Origin: an uncultured Porphyromonadaceae bacterium
Lineage (GTDB): Bacteria > Bacteroidota > Bacteroidia > Bacteroidales > Muribaculaceae
Direction: 5' to 3'
DNA length: 64,000 bases
Assembly: GCA_947573485.1 (NCBI GenBank)
Contig: CANPGB010000013.1
Coordinates: forward strand, 1-64,000
The position numbers were made by a program, and so were the translations under genes. The stretch's first letter is position 1; each line of letters begins with the position of its first letter. The notes under the pieces were generated by a model. That model was not told the DNA's origin and made no database searches. It saw only the letters and a program-made list of their open reading frames with translations. This document shows, in pieces, positions 25,253 to 34,291 of the stretch.

Positions 25253-26413
25253 TCAGAATTTTCGCCACACCATTTTATTGACCACGCCTGTGTAGCTCTG
25301 GATGAGCTTGACGATTTTGGTGGATACGCACTCGTCGGTGTAATTGGGCACGGGAAGGCCGAGGGCGCCGTTGCGGTTCATTTCTACGGCAACGTCAACG
25401 GCCTGCAGGAGTGAGGCTTCGTCGATGCCGGCGAGGATGAAGTCGCCTTTGTCGAGGGCTTCGGGGCGCTCGGTGGAGGTGCGGATGCACACGGCGGCTA
25501 TGGGGCGCCCTATCGAGAGGAAGAAGCTCGATTCTTCGGGGAGTGTGCCGGAGTCGCTCACGACGGCGAAGGAGTTCATCTGCAGGTTGTTGTAGTCGTG
25601 GAAGCCGAGGGGCTCATGGGTGCGCACAAGGGGGTGGAGCTTGAAGCCGCTGGCTTCGAGGCGCTTGCGCGAGCGGGGGTGGCAGCTGTAGAGAATGGGC
25701 ATGTTGTATTTCTCGGCCATGGCGTTGATGGCGTTGAAGAGCGAGAGGAAGTTGCGCTCGGTGTCGATATTCTCTTCGCGGTGGGCCGACAGGAGGATGT
25801 AGCGACCTTTTTCGAGGCCGAGGCGGCTGAGGACGTCGGAGGCCTCGATGTCGGGCAGGTTGTTGTGGAGTACTTCGGCCATGGGCGAGCCGCTGACGTA
25901 GGTGCGCTGGGGTGCTACGCCGCTGGCGTTGAGGTAGCGGCGGGCGTGCTCGCTGTAGCAGATGTTGACGTCGGAGATGATGTCGACGATGCGGCGGTTG
26001 GTCTCTTCGGGCAGGCATTCGTCGAAGCAGCGGTTGCCGGCTTCCATGTGGAAAATGGGGATGTGGAGGCGCTTGGCACCGATGACGCTCAGGCACGAGT
26101 TGGTGTCGCCGAGCACGAGCACGGCGTCGGGACGGGTCTCGACCATGAGCTGATACGAGGCTGCGATGATGTTGCCCATGGTCTCGCCGAGGTCTTTGCC
26201 TACGGCGTTGAGGTATACCTCGGGGTCGGCGAGCTTGAGGTCTTTGAAGAAGACGCCGTTGAGGTTGTAGTCGTAGTTCTGACCGGTGTGGGCGAGGAGG
26301 ACATCGAAGTATTCGCGGCAGCGGTTGATGACGGCGGCCAGGCGTATGATTTCGGGACGGGTGCCGACGATGATCAGCAGTTTCAATTTCCCGTTATTTT
26401 TGAACTGGGACAT
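25253..26413 (-). CDS. capG: UDP-N-acetylglucosamine 2-epimerase family, CapG/FnlC type
   Basis: 386 residues from ATG 26413 (MSQFKNNGKLKLLIIVGTRPEII). The frame is open to 26578 but that extension is coded by an intergenic repeat (TDRKTKIDKKSK) and is unlikely to be real. Conserved blocks: GTRPEIIRLAAVI, HTGQNYDYNLNG, HMEAGNRCFDECLPEETNRRIVD, LLSAHREENIDTE, VSDSGTLPEESSFF. It belongs to the non-hydrolysing 2-epimerases; in the CapE/CapF/CapG pathway this enzyme makes UDP-N-acetyl-L-fucosamine in the last step. The match of all three adjacent genes to that pathway supports CapG over a plain WecB. Confidence 0.9.
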   Translation of the reverse strand: MSQFKNNGKLKLLIIVGTRPEIIRLAAVINRCREYFDVLLAHTGQNYDYNLNGVFFKDLKLADPEVYLNAVGKDLGETMGNIIAASYQLMVETRPDAVLVLGDTNSCLSVIGAKRLHIPIFHMEAGNRCFDECLPEETNRRIVDIISDVNICYSEHARRYLNASGVAPQRTYVSGSPMAEVLHNNLPDIEASDVLSRLGLEKGRYILLSAHREENIDTERNFLSLFNAINAMAEKYNMPILYSCHPRSRKRLEASGFKLHPLVRTHEPLGFHDYNNLQMNSFAVVSDSGTLPEESSFFLSIGRPIAAVCIRTSTERPEALDKGDFILAGIDEASLLQAVDVAVEMNRNGALGLPVPNYTDECVSTKIVKLIQSYTGVVNKMVWRKF

Positions 26414-26514
26414 AAAGACAAAAATTTCAAATAAACATAAATTTGAGATGACAGATAGATATAGACGTGTAGTCCTGTTGGCTATAGTAATGGCCTCGTT
26501 TTTTGACTTTTTGT

Positions 26515-27732
26515 CTATTTTTGTCTTTCTGTCTGTACTTTTTCGAAGAACGTGTCGGGGTGGCCGGGGTCGAAGCACTCGTTGCAGTACATTACGGTTA
26601 CGAGGTCGTCGGTCTCCGAGAGGTTGATGATGTTATGGGTGTAGCCGGGGAGCATGTGCACGGCTTCGATTTTGTCGCCGCTGACCTCGAACTCGATGAT
26701 TTCGTCGGAGCCGATGCGGCGTTGCTGTATCTTGCCGTGGCCGGCCACGACGATGAAGAACTCCCACTTTGTGTTGTGCCAGTGTTCGCCTTTGGTGATA
26801 CCGGGCTTGGAGATGTTGATGCTCACCTGCCCTACGTTGGCACTTTTGACCAGCTCGGTGAAGGAGCCGCGGGCGTCGATGTTCATCTTCAGAGGGAAGG
26901 CGACCTTCTCCTTGGGCAGGTAGCTGAGGTAGGTGCTGTAGAGGGCTTTGGCGAAGGAACCTTCGGGAATTTCGGGGATGACGAGCGTACGGGGCTGGGC
27001 CTTGAACTGCTCGAGCAGCTCTACAATCTGACCGAGGGTCACTTTGTGGGTATGCGGTGCCGCACAGTAGCGTCCATCAGTCGTAAGAACAGTGTCAACT
27101 CCATCAAACTCGCAGTGGTGCTCCTTACCTTGCAGGGCGGCAATCATCTCATCTACAAGGTCGTCGATGTAGAGGAGCTCGAGCTCTACCGAGGGGTCGT
27201 TGACCTGGATAGGCAGGTCGTTGGCAATGTTGTTGCAGAAGGTAGCTACGGCCGAGTTGTAGTTCGGGCGGCACCATTTGCCGAAGAGGTTGGGGAAGCG
27301 GTATACCAGCACCTTAGCGCCGGTTTCTTTGGAGTAATTGAAGAAAAGCTCCTCGCCGGCCTTCTTGCTCTCGCCGTAGGGGTGCCCGGCATAGCGGCCG
27401 ATGAGGGTTGCCTGGATGGAGCTCGAGAGCATCACCGGGCAGCGGTTGCCATGCTTTTTGAGTGTATCGAGGAGCTGCGAGGCAAAGCCGAAGTTGCCTT
27501 TGCGGAAGTCGTCGGGATTCTCGGGGCGGTTGACTCCGGCGAGGTTGAACACGAAGTCGGCCTCGCGGCAGTAGCGGTCGAGCTCGCCGGGCGTGGAGTC
27601 GATGTCGTATTCAAAGATCTCGTCAATGGCGAGGTCATCGAAGCGGCGGTCTTTACCCTCTTTTATGGCGTTGAGTTGGGCGCAGAGGTTTCGGCCAACG
27701 AAGCCTTTGGCGCCGGTAACTAAAATTCTCAT
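26515..27732 (-). CDS. capF: Capsule biosynthesis bifunctional reductase CapF/FnlB
   Basis: 405 residues from ATG 27732 (MRILVTGAKGFVGRNLC); the eight extra residues from 27756 come from a repeat. Rossmann SDR domain to about residue 265, then a C-terminal cupin (NISKPGITKGEHWHNTKWEFFIVVAGHGKI), the CapF architecture. In S. aureus, CapF epimerises and reduces the 4-keto product of CapE to UDP-N-acetyl-6-deoxy-talosamine. Its last residues (QTERQK) are coded by the same T-rich repeat that recurs in this region. It lies 101 bases before capG; the repeat cluster and GxxExxY gene separate it from capE. Confidence 0.92.
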   Translation of the reverse strand: MRILVTGAKGFVGRNLCAQLNAIKEGKDRRFDDLAIDEIFEYDIDSTPGELDRYCREADFVFNLAGVNRPENPDDFRKGNFGFASQLLDTLKKHGNRCPVMLSSSIQATLIGRYAGHPYGESKKAGEELFFNYSKETGAKVLVYRFPNLFGKWCRPNYNSAVATFCNNIANDLPIQVNDPSVELELLYIDDLVDEMIAALQGKEHHCEFDGVDTVLTTDGRYCAAPHTHKVTLGQIVELLEQFKAQPRTLVIPEIPEGSFAKALYSTYLSYLPKEKVAFPLKMNIDARGSFTELVKSANVGQVSINISKPGITKGEHWHNTKWEFFIVVAGHGKIQQRRIGSDEIIEFEVSGDKIEAVHMLPGYTHNIINLSETDDLVTVMYCNECFDPGHPDTFFEKVQTERQK

Positions 27733-28140
27733 AGACAGAAAGACATAAATAGACAAAAAAACATAAAGGGATGAAGAGAGCTAATTGGGAGACAGAAAGA
27801 GACAGAAAGAGACAGAAAGGCAGAAAGGGACAGAAATCATTCAACACAAAAATCTATGCAGTGATATATTCTGTTATTTTTGTCTTTATGTCTATTTCTT
27901 ACAAGTCATAAGAGGACAGAAGGGCAGAAAGAGGCAAAAATCATTCAACACAAAAATCTATGCTGCAATATTTTCTGTTACTTTTGTTTATTTTTGTCTT
28001 TATGTCTATTTTTGCAAGTAATAAGAGGACAGTAAGAGACAGAAAGACATAAAGGGACAGAAATCATTCAACACAAAAATCTATGCTGCAATATTTTCTG
28101 TTATTTTTGTTTATTTTTGTCTTTATGTCTATTTTTGCAC
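27733..28140. repeat. Three diverged ~105-125 base repeats between capF and the GxxExxY gene
   Basis: The core ATCATTCAACACAAAAATC recurs at 27836, 27940 and 28063. Each copy begins with GACAGAAAGA-type sequence and ends with TTTTTGTCTTTATGTCTAT, which are roughly inverted relatives. Related T-rich pieces occur at 26498-26535 (3' end of capF) and 28555-28584 (3' end of capE). Most of the 438-base gap between genes consists of this array; the last 30 bases are the GxxExxY leader. Confidence 0.75.
28106..28137 (+). promoter_or_regulatory. Promoter inside the third repeat copy, driving the GxxExxY gene
   Basis: TTTG (28106-28109), a 20-base spacer and TATTTTTG (28130-28137) match the Bacteroidetes consensus, 33 bases before the ATG at 28171. 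The second copy carries nearly the same sequence. Confidence 0.6.
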
Positions 28141-28170
28141 AAAAGTATCTCAATTAAAAATCCCACCTAA

Positions 28171-28545
28171 ATGAATACCGAAGAAATAATCCACACTATT
28201 GTACAATGTATTTACAATGTACGAGGCGTCCTTAAGCAAGGTTTCCTTGAATCGGTCTATCAACGGGCATTGCTGGTCGAACTTGCAGATTATGGTCTCG
28301 CCGCCGAATCAGAGAAAGTTGTGCCCGTTTTTTACAAAGGAAAGGCAGTGGGCTCTTTCAGACCGGATATCATCGTTGAAAATCAGGTCGTGATAGAAAT
28401 AAAAGCTGTTGACTCGCTCAACGTATCTCATGAGCTACAACTCGTGAATTACCTCACTGCCACGGGAATTGAAAATGGTATCCTCGTAAATTTTGGCGAG
28501 AGTTTCAAAGTAATGCGCAAATTCAAAACCTATCGCAAACAGTAG
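28171..28545 (+). CDS. GxxExxY family protein
   Basis: 124 residues, typical length. The signature GFLESVYQRAL (residues about 24-34) gives the family its name; later segments FRPDIIVENQVVIEIKAVDSL and HELQLVNYLTATGIENGILVNFGE show the acidic D...E-x-K pattern of a PD-(D/E)XK nuclease-like fold. Function is not established. It is the only gene on the plus strand within the capsule locus, has its own promoter in the upstream repeat, and ends against the convergent capE gene 35 bases away. This looks like an inserted cargo unit. Confidence 0.88.
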   Translation: MNTEEIIHTIVQCIYNVRGVLKQGFLESVYQRALLVELADYGLAAESEKVVPVFYKGKAVGSFRPDIIVENQVVIEIKAVDSLNVSHELQLVNYLTATGIENGILVNFGESFKVMRKFKTYRKQ

Positions 28546-28580
28546 AATTTTTTGCTTTTCTGCTTTTTTTGTCTTTCTGT

Positions 28581-29630
28581 CTACTGCACGAAGTTCCCCT
28601 CGCCGCTGAGCTCTTTCTGAATATACTCCAGAGCGGCGATTTTCTCTTTTGTCTCGGCCACGTTGAGCTGGCGGGTGTTGTTGGAGTTGAACTCGGTGAG
28701 AGTGTTGCGCGTCTCATCGCCCTCTTTGAAGAACTTGTCGTAGTTGAGGCCGCGGTTGTCGGCGGGAACACGGTAGAAATTGCCGAGGTCCTCGGCCTTG
28801 GCGCACTCCTCGTTGGTGAGAAGCGTTTCGTACATCTTCTCGCCGTGGCGGATGCCAATCACCTTGATATCCTCTTTCTTGCCGCCGAAGAGCTCGCATA
28901 CGGCCTCGGCCTGGGTGCCGATGGTGCATGCGGGGGCTTTCTGCACGAGGATGTCGCCGTTCTCACCGTGTTCGAAAGCGAAGAGCACGAGGTCGACGGC
29001 CTCTTCGAGGCTCATTATAAAGCGTGTCATCGAAGGCTCGGTGAGAGTGATGGGGTTGCCGCTGCGTATCTGCTCAATCCACAGGGGGATTACGGAGCCG
29101 CGCGAACACATCACATTGCCGTAACGGGTGCAGCAAATCTTGGTCTTGCCCGAGTAACGGCTCTTGGCAACGGCAACCTTCTCCTCGATAGCCTTGGTTA
29201 TGCCCATGGCGTTGATAGGATAGGCGGCCTTGTCGGTCGAGAGGCAGATTACCGATTCGACCCCGGCTTCGATAGCGGCGGTGAGTATATTGTCGGTACC
29301 GATTACATTGGTGCGCACGGCCTCCATGGGGAAGAACTCGCACGAGGGCACCTGCTTGAGGGCGGCCGCGTGGAAAATGTAGTTGACACCGTGCATGGCA
29401 TTGCGGCACGACTGCAGGTCGCGCACATCGCCGATATAGAATTTTATTTTGTGAGCGACTTCGGGGAAACGCACCTGATACTCATGGCGCATATCGTCCT
29501 GTTTCTTCTCGTCGCGGCTGAAAATACGTATTTCGCGGATATCGGTGTTGAGGAAGCGTCGCAACACTGCGTTGCCGAAGCTACCGGTGCCACCTGTTAT
29601 GAGGAGCACCTTGTCGTTGAATAATGACAT
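28581..29630 (-). CDS. capE: UDP-GlcNAc 4,6-dehydratase/5-epimerase, CapE/FnlA type
   Basis: 349 residues. SDR fold with the NAD loop LITGGTGSFGNAVLRRFL (residues about 7-24), RDEKKQDDMRHEYQ, and the modified catalytic segment STDKAAYPINAMGITKAIEEK, in which the usual Tyr is replaced by Met as in FlaA1/CapE-type enzymes. It converts UDP-GlcNAc to a 4-keto-6-deoxy intermediate with C5 inversion, the first step to UDP-N-acetyl-L-fucosamine. It is the first of the capE, capF, capG set, with the GxxExxY island lying between capE and capF. Confidence 0.93.
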   Translation of the reverse strand: MSLFNDKVLLITGGTGSFGNAVLRRFLNTDIREIRIFSRDEKKQDDMRHEYQVRFPEVAHKIKFYIGDVRDLQSCRNAMHGVNYIFHAAALKQVPSCEFFPMEAVRTNVIGTDNILTAAIEAGVESVICLSTDKAAYPINAMGITKAIEEKVAVAKSRYSGKTKICCTRYGNVMCSRGSVIPLWIEQIRSGNPITLTEPSMTRFIMSLEEAVDLVLFAFEHGENGDILVQKAPACTIGTQAEAVCELFGGKKEDIKVIGIRHGEKMYETLLTNEECAKAEDLGNFYRVPADNRGLNYDKFFKEGDETRNTLTEFNSNNTRQLNVAETKEKIAALEYIQKELSGEGNFVQ

Positions 29631-29633
29631 ATA

Positions 29634-30824
29634 TTAGCGGTTATGTTGTTGTTTCAATAATGAATCGTAGAGGTCGATATACTTGCCAAACTGCACATCT
29701 TTGTCGAAGCAGCTTACCGCGCGGCTGCGGCATGCCTCTGCCGTAAAGTCAGCGGGGTTGCAAATCACCCGGTTGACGGCCTCGGCCAGCGCCCCGACAT
29801 TGCCTTTCTCCACAACTATGCCCGTGCTGCCGTCGACAGCCTCAGGAGAGCCTCCTGTTCGGTAGGTGACCACCGGGGTGCCGCAGGCCAGTGCCTCGAG
29901 GTTGACGGTGGGGAAAGAATCGTTGTGAGTCGGGTTTACAAAGACCGAAGCACGGCGATATAGCCCGGCAAGCTCTTCGGCGCTCGATGTGCGTGTAATG
30001 CCGCGGATTCCCTCAGGCAACGATGCGATTTGCTTCTCAGTGAGCCCGACAAGCGTCATGGTCACATCGGCAGGCAGCAGCTGGCGTAACTTCACGAAAT
30101 CGCCGAGCCCTTTATACGCAGGCCATACGTTCGAAACGCCAAGAATCATCTTCTCTTTTTCAGCTTTATTGCCGGGAGTAAAAACACCATTGACATCAAT
30201 GCCATTGTTTATTACCGAGAACGCTGCGCCGCTTTCGCCCAGAAACGATTGTCGTGCATAATCTTCAAGCCACCTGCTTACAGCTACCACGTGAAGCCTG
30301 CTGCCGAGAGCCGAGAGTAACTCACGGCGAGTAGAATAATTGAGGGCAGAGCGACGATGACCATGCGCGCACATTTCGCAACCGTTATTACGCCACTCAA
30401 AGCATCGTGCACCCTCAAAGTGCGCGCAGCCACCTGTAAATGCCCAACAGTCGTGAAAGGTCCACACGACGGGGATTTCAGTTTCTGCCAGATAGTTGAA
30501 GAGCAGCGGATAGTTAAGCCAATGGTCGTGGATGTTGTGAAGCTGGATAACATCAGGATTCAGTTCACGTATAGCCTTGATAAGCCTGCGGGTGGGAGCC
30601 GCGCTCCCGAGGCCCTCGCGGTCGAACAAACGGCACTGCGCATAGTGCAGATAGGTGCCTGATTTCGAGCCTGCGAAAATCAGCTTTGAGCGGGAGGGAT
30701 TCACCATACGCCCATAGGCGATAGCTGACTCCCAGCCGCGATTCAAGGCGGCTACTCCAATCCCCTCAGCAATCTTTCCGGTCGAGCCCCAATTGGCTGT
30801 CGCGTTGAGTTGTAGAAGTTTCAC
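29634..30824 (-). CDS. GT4 family glycosyltransferase
   Basis: 396 residues. GT-B fold: N-terminal MKLLQLNATANWGSTGKIAEGIG, a WTFHDCWAFTGGCAHFEG motif near 120-138 as in WcaC-like colanic acid transferases, a cysteine cluster (CFEWRNNGCEMCAHG), and a C-terminal FVNPTHNDSFPTVNLEALACGTPVVTYRTGGSPE donor-binding region. It adds one sugar to the repeat unit at the cytoplasmic face of the membrane; donor and acceptor are unknown. The start overlaps the end of the upstream polymerase frame by 59 bases. Confidence 0.9.
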   Translation of the reverse strand: MKLLQLNATANWGSTGKIAEGIGVAALNRGWESAIAYGRMVNPSRSKLIFAGSKSGTYLHYAQCRLFDREGLGSAAPTRRLIKAIRELNPDVIQLHNIHDHWLNYPLLFNYLAETEIPVVWTFHDCWAFTGGCAHFEGARCFEWRNNGCEMCAHGHRRSALNYSTRRELLSALGSRLHVVAVSRWLEDYARQSFLGESGAAFSVINNGIDVNGVFTPGNKAEKEKMILGVSNVWPAYKGLGDFVKLRQLLPADVTMTLVGLTEKQIASLPEGIRGITRTSSAEELAGLYRRASVFVNPTHNDSFPTVNLEALACGTPVVTYRTGGSPEAVDGSTGIVVEKGNVGALAEAVNRVICNPADFTAEACRSRAVSCFDKDVQFGKYIDLYDSLLKQQHNR

Positions 30825-32184
30825 TTAATCTATTACTTTTTCTAAGGGAGTAAGGCTTAGTATATAAGCGAGAAAAGAGTAAAAAAACTATTAGTTCTGA
30901 AAAGAATGAAAAACAAGACGTCAGTGGCGATCGCACGAAAAAGAATACAAAGGGATATAAAACACCAGCTAACGCAATGTTAAGGTTTCGTGAATCTCCA
31001 CGGAGAGTAACCTTGACAAATTCATCTGCCCACCTTAGAGCAAAGCCTAAAAGGAAAGCAAATATTAAGGCAAATCGGCCAAAGTCAGCTCGAAGCTCAC
31101 CCATAAAGCCCGATGCCGTGCTAAAACCTTCGCCCTTGTCTCCATAATACTCTCTGATCAACCAATGGTCAAGCATCGTTGGTTTTGATGGCCATAGAGC
31201 ACGTGGAATCCAATAATATAAAACAAAACCCGATTCTTTTCCGTAATGAAGATTATGTGTTGAAAAATAATGGTCTGCTAATTCCGCCATAAAAACGACG
31301 CCTTCAGGACTCATATTTGCTGCAACTTTAGCAGGGAAATCCAAGCCGTCATTTGAAGATTGCTCACGTTCAAGATAGTCTGAGACCGTTATATCCGCAC
31401 TTCGCCGTGAAAATTTTACAAAGTCGGCCAACGAACTAAGTAGAAATACTGCTAAACAAACAGACAATACTCTCTTGAAATTCAAATGTTCAAGGGTGAT
31501 AAAACCACAGGTGATAAGATAAGGGAGCATTGTAAACAGCATCTTATACCGAGAACCTAAAGAAATCAGTATTAGAAAAACAGGTAGTACAATTAAAAAT
31601 CCTACCAAAGGTTTTCTCTTGGTCTTGAAATACAAGCCTATGAACGCTGGCACGATAGTGCCAACACCGCCCATAAAGGTTCCCAAAAAAGAACCATTAC
31701 CCATACTCGAACCGCCTCCATAACCGATATCCTCTCTTGACGCGGCCACACCCGGAAGTCGATAGGCTATAAAAGCAAGAATTAGAATGACGGCAAAAAT
31801 AATGAAGGGCTTTCCTTTGATTATTTCTCTTCCTGTTGATATTTTAAACTTTGGTCTCTTTCTAAGTAAGTAACCTAACAGTAGAAAATTATTTGAGGCC
31901 AAATAAAAAATTATGGCAACTAAATAGGATTGCGCATAATTCTCTCTTACAATCTCTATCATTTCTGATAAAATAATAAAGACGAAACCGCATAACCATG
32001 TCTGCAAGAGATTGAATCGCTTCGTATTTATAAAATCTATAACAATTATAGCTAAATATAAATACAAGTGCATATCGACTATTTCCTTTAACCATTGAGG
32101 ATTGCCAAATACAACAAAAAATGAAATAAAGGAAACAATCAATAAAAAACCTATAAGACAAGAATTGAGCGATGGATTTTTCAT
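30766..32184 (-). CDS. wzy: O-antigen/capsule polymerase-like membrane protein (Wzy candidate)
   Basis: 472 residues with about 11-12 hydrophobic helices and a larger loop (residues about 250-330) with YFSTHNLHYGKESGFVLYYWIPRALWPSKP, which resembles the oligosaccharide repeat-unit polymerase family. It is the only multi-pass protein in the locus apart from the flippase, which supports the Wzy assignment. Wzy joins lipid-linked repeat units in the periplasm. The last 19 residues overlap the next glycosyltransferase in another frame. The gene is AT-rich compared with the housekeeping genes, as are its upstream neighbours. Confidence 0.75.
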   Translation of the reverse strand: MKNPSLNSCLIGFLLIVSFISFFVVFGNPQWLKEIVDMHLYLYLAIIVIDFINTKRFNLLQTWLCGFVFIILSEMIEIVRENYAQSYLVAIIFYLASNNFLLLGYLLRKRPKFKISTGREIIKGKPFIIFAVILILAFIAYRLPGVAASREDIGYGGGSSMGNGSFLGTFMGGVGTIVPAFIGLYFKTKRKPLVGFLIVLPVFLILISLGSRYKMLFTMLPYLITCGFITLEHLNFKRVLSVCLAVFLLSSLADFVKFSRRSADITVSDYLEREQSSNDGLDFPAKVAANMSPEGVVFMAELADHYFSTHNLHYGKESGFVLYYWIPRALWPSKPTMLDHWLIREYYGDKGEGFSTASGFMGELRADFGRFALIFAFLLGFALRWADEFVKVTLRGDSRNLNIALAGVLYPFVFFFVRSPLTSCFSFFSELIVFLLFSRLYTKPYSLRKSNRLSETSTTQRDSQLGLDRKDC

Positions 32185-33290
32185 TTACCGAGAGCTGCAG
32201 AAATTTGATTAACCTGAAATTGCGGCGTCCATTCCTTTTTGATAGTTTGTACGCAATTCGATATGAGTTCTTCTGTTTTTATTGAGTGAGCGTCAAGCCA
32301 GTGCTTGATTGTATCGGCCAAAGAGGCAACATCTCCGTATTCAAAAAAATCGCCAGTTGAGCCTGGAATAATAGCTTCAAATTCCGGCATCTGTTCACTA
32401 AATTTATTATGGGTAATAACCGGTGTGCCAAAAGATAATGAATGAATGGCTGTCAAACCGACATTTCCGGGAGATACACAAATATCAGCATTATATAAAT
32501 ATTCGCCATTCTTTGCATCATCGTGACACTCTCCAACAAACCAAACAGAATCAGTTAGATTCAATTCTTTAACAGTCTTCTCTAAGATTGCTCGCTGCGA
32601 ACCATCTCCAACCAATGTCAGATTTATGAATATTTCTTGCCTTCTCAACAAAACCATAGCTTCGAGAATCATATTCAATTTCTTAACAGCTGTCAATCTA
32701 CCTATAAACACAATATTGTGAAAAGAATTTGAGAAGTGACGAGCGTAGATATCGGATTTCCGAATATCTTTCATTATTAACTCAAATTCTAATTGATTCA
32801 ATGAGTTATGTATTACAGTAAGATTGGTATTGTTAAAACCCTCTTTAAGCATCAGCTGTTTCGCATAATTGCCGTACAGCCAAACGCCGGATGCCATTTT
32901 GAAGAAAACTTTCTTGATGATTCTCTTGAAGATATTCTCATCGCCATACCAACCGTGTGTCCATAAATAAACCTTTTTCTTTCTATTTAGTAGACCACGA
33001 TAAAGCAGGACAAACCACAGACTAAGGTCGGTCAAGTTACCTGTAAAGACAAATATATCATTTGATCTTACAAACAATGGCACAATATTGCTCCATCGGA
33101 AAAATTTTAATATACGTGTTGTTTTTATATAGGTTACAGACTTAAGACATTTCGTGTCAAGACCTTTTATATCACTATTATTCTCACAAAAAAACCATTT
33201 ACAGTCAAAGGTTGAATCCAATAAAGTAAAAAGGCCTTTGCGATATAACGGGGCTATGTTTAAAACCAAGTTAATACTTCGATTATTCAT
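32181..33290 (-). CDS. GT4 family glycosyltransferase
   Basis: 369 residues. GT-B fold with N-terminal SINLVLNIAPLYRKGLFTLLDSTF, an IVFIGRLTAVKKLNMILEAM segment near 195-214, LTLVGDGSQRAILEKTV, and the C-terminal YNADICVSPGNVGLTAIHSLSFGTPVITHN donor-binding loop. It is coupled to its neighbours by 4-base overlaps on both sides (33287-33290 and 32181-32184). It is AT-rich. The specificity cannot be read from the sequence. Confidence 0.88.
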   Translation of the reverse strand: MNNRSINLVLNIAPLYRKGLFTLLDSTFDCKWFFCENNSDIKGLDTKCLKSVTYIKTTRILKFFRWSNIVPLFVRSNDIFVFTGNLTDLSLWFVLLYRGLLNRKKKVYLWTHGWYGDENIFKRIIKKVFFKMASGVWLYGNYAKQLMLKEGFNNTNLTVIHNSLNQLEFELIMKDIRKSDIYARHFSNSFHNIVFIGRLTAVKKLNMILEAMVLLRRQEIFINLTLVGDGSQRAILEKTVKELNLTDSVWFVGECHDDAKNGEYLYNADICVSPGNVGLTAIHSLSFGTPVITHNKFSEQMPEFEAIIPGSTGDFFEYGDVASLADTIKHWLDAHSIKTEELISNCVQTIKKEWTPQFQVNQISAALGK

Positions 33291-34201
33291 GCTTGTGCAC
33301 TATTTTGAAAGGCCTTATTAAATTGGTTTATAACATTTTGAATTTGTTCATCGTTCCTCCCTTTCCCAATATTTACCGAACACAATGTTTCTTTAGGCGA
33401 ATTTTTGGTTGGGAAGATTAATCCCGAGCGAACTTTTTCGATACGCACTCCAGCCTCTTGACACATTGCATTAAGCCAAATATCATCAGCTGAAGGACAC
33501 AATGCAAGAGCTTGACTTCCGTTAGTGGTACATTCTGGTAAAAGAGACGGACAGAGTAAAGTCCCTCCACCTGAACCAAAAAACAAATCTTTACCAATAT
33601 AATTATGACTTAGATTTTCCCATTCCGAATATGGTAATATTTTACCCGTCTGACTCCACTTCATTTTACACCCATAACTACATCTCACCGTTGTCCCATC
33701 ATAACTGTCAAGCAGGGTTTCAATAGTATTTGACGGATAAATAATATCATCATCTACCAAAACAACATAATCATTCGGGTATCTTTGGAATGCATAAATA
33801 TACTTTTTGTGAGATTTTAAATCATCATCGACAAACTTAATTTCAAGTCCTTTATTTATTCTGTTTTGTAGTTTTTTGGGCAATGACTCAACTCCGGCAA
33901 ATTGCTCTTTAGACAACCACAAAATTATTCGATCCGGAATTACAGTTTGAGCTAAAATAGAATCAATAGTTCTCCACACCTCATCTATCCGCGCAGGAAA
34001 ACTTGTTAGAGATACAATAATACGAGGCCCTTTCGACTTACTACTGTCGATGTGTTTTGGATTAACCAAAAATGGATAAAGAACACGAGTAAACGCCACT
34101 AAGAAATGACGCCACAAAGAATCTCCTTTAAACGTCTTGATCCATTTGGGCCAAAAAATGGTGTTTGAGTAACTCTTTAATATGATATCAATTTTATTCA
34201 T
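33287..34201 (-). CDS. Glycosyltransferase with a DDD motif
   Basis: 304 residues. A GT-A-like protein: IIVSLTSFPARIDEVWRTIDSILAQTVIPDRIILWLS near 60-97, a possible metal-binding DYVVLVDDDIIYP near 143-155, and a late CPSADDIWLNAMCQEAGV. Proteins of this kind are common in Bacteroidetes polysaccharide loci and are annotated as glycosyltransferases by similarity. It overlaps the following GT4 gene by four bases. The 90 bases upstream (34202-34291) are AT-rich and hold no recognisable gene. Confidence 0.78.
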   Translation of the reverse strand: MNKIDIILKSYSNTIFWPKWIKTFKGDSLWRHFLVAFTRVLYPFLVNPKHIDSSKSKGPRIIVSLTSFPARIDEVWRTIDSILAQTVIPDRIILWLSKEQFAGVESLPKKLQNRINKGLEIKFVDDDLKSHKKYIYAFQRYPNDYVVLVDDDIIYPSNTIETLLDSYDGTTVRCSYGCKMKWSQTGKILPYSEWENLSHNYIGKDLFFGSGGGTLLCPSLLPECTTNGSQALALCPSADDIWLNAMCQEAGVRIEKVRSGLIFPTKNSPKETLCSVNIGKGRNDEQIQNVINQFNKAFQNSAQA

Positions 34202-34291
34202 TGACTTGAGAACTCCAACTTTAAAAATAATGGGGAATTATTAGACCAAATCCCATTGAATATGATAACTAAGAGTATGATTAATATCGTT

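Noticed and set aside
25253-26578. 441-codon form of the CapG protein
   Set aside because: The extra N-terminus is coded by the intergenic T-rich repeat; conserved sequence starts at the ATG at 26413.
26503-27723. 406-codon plus-strand frame opposite capF
   Set aside because: The minus frame has the NAD loop and cupin of CapF; the plus frame is compositionally biased shadow.
27783-28140. Repeat array near the GxxExxY gene considered as a CRISPR array
   Set aside because: Only three copies, each over 100 bases and diverged, with no short palindromic repeat and unique spacers, and no cas gene.
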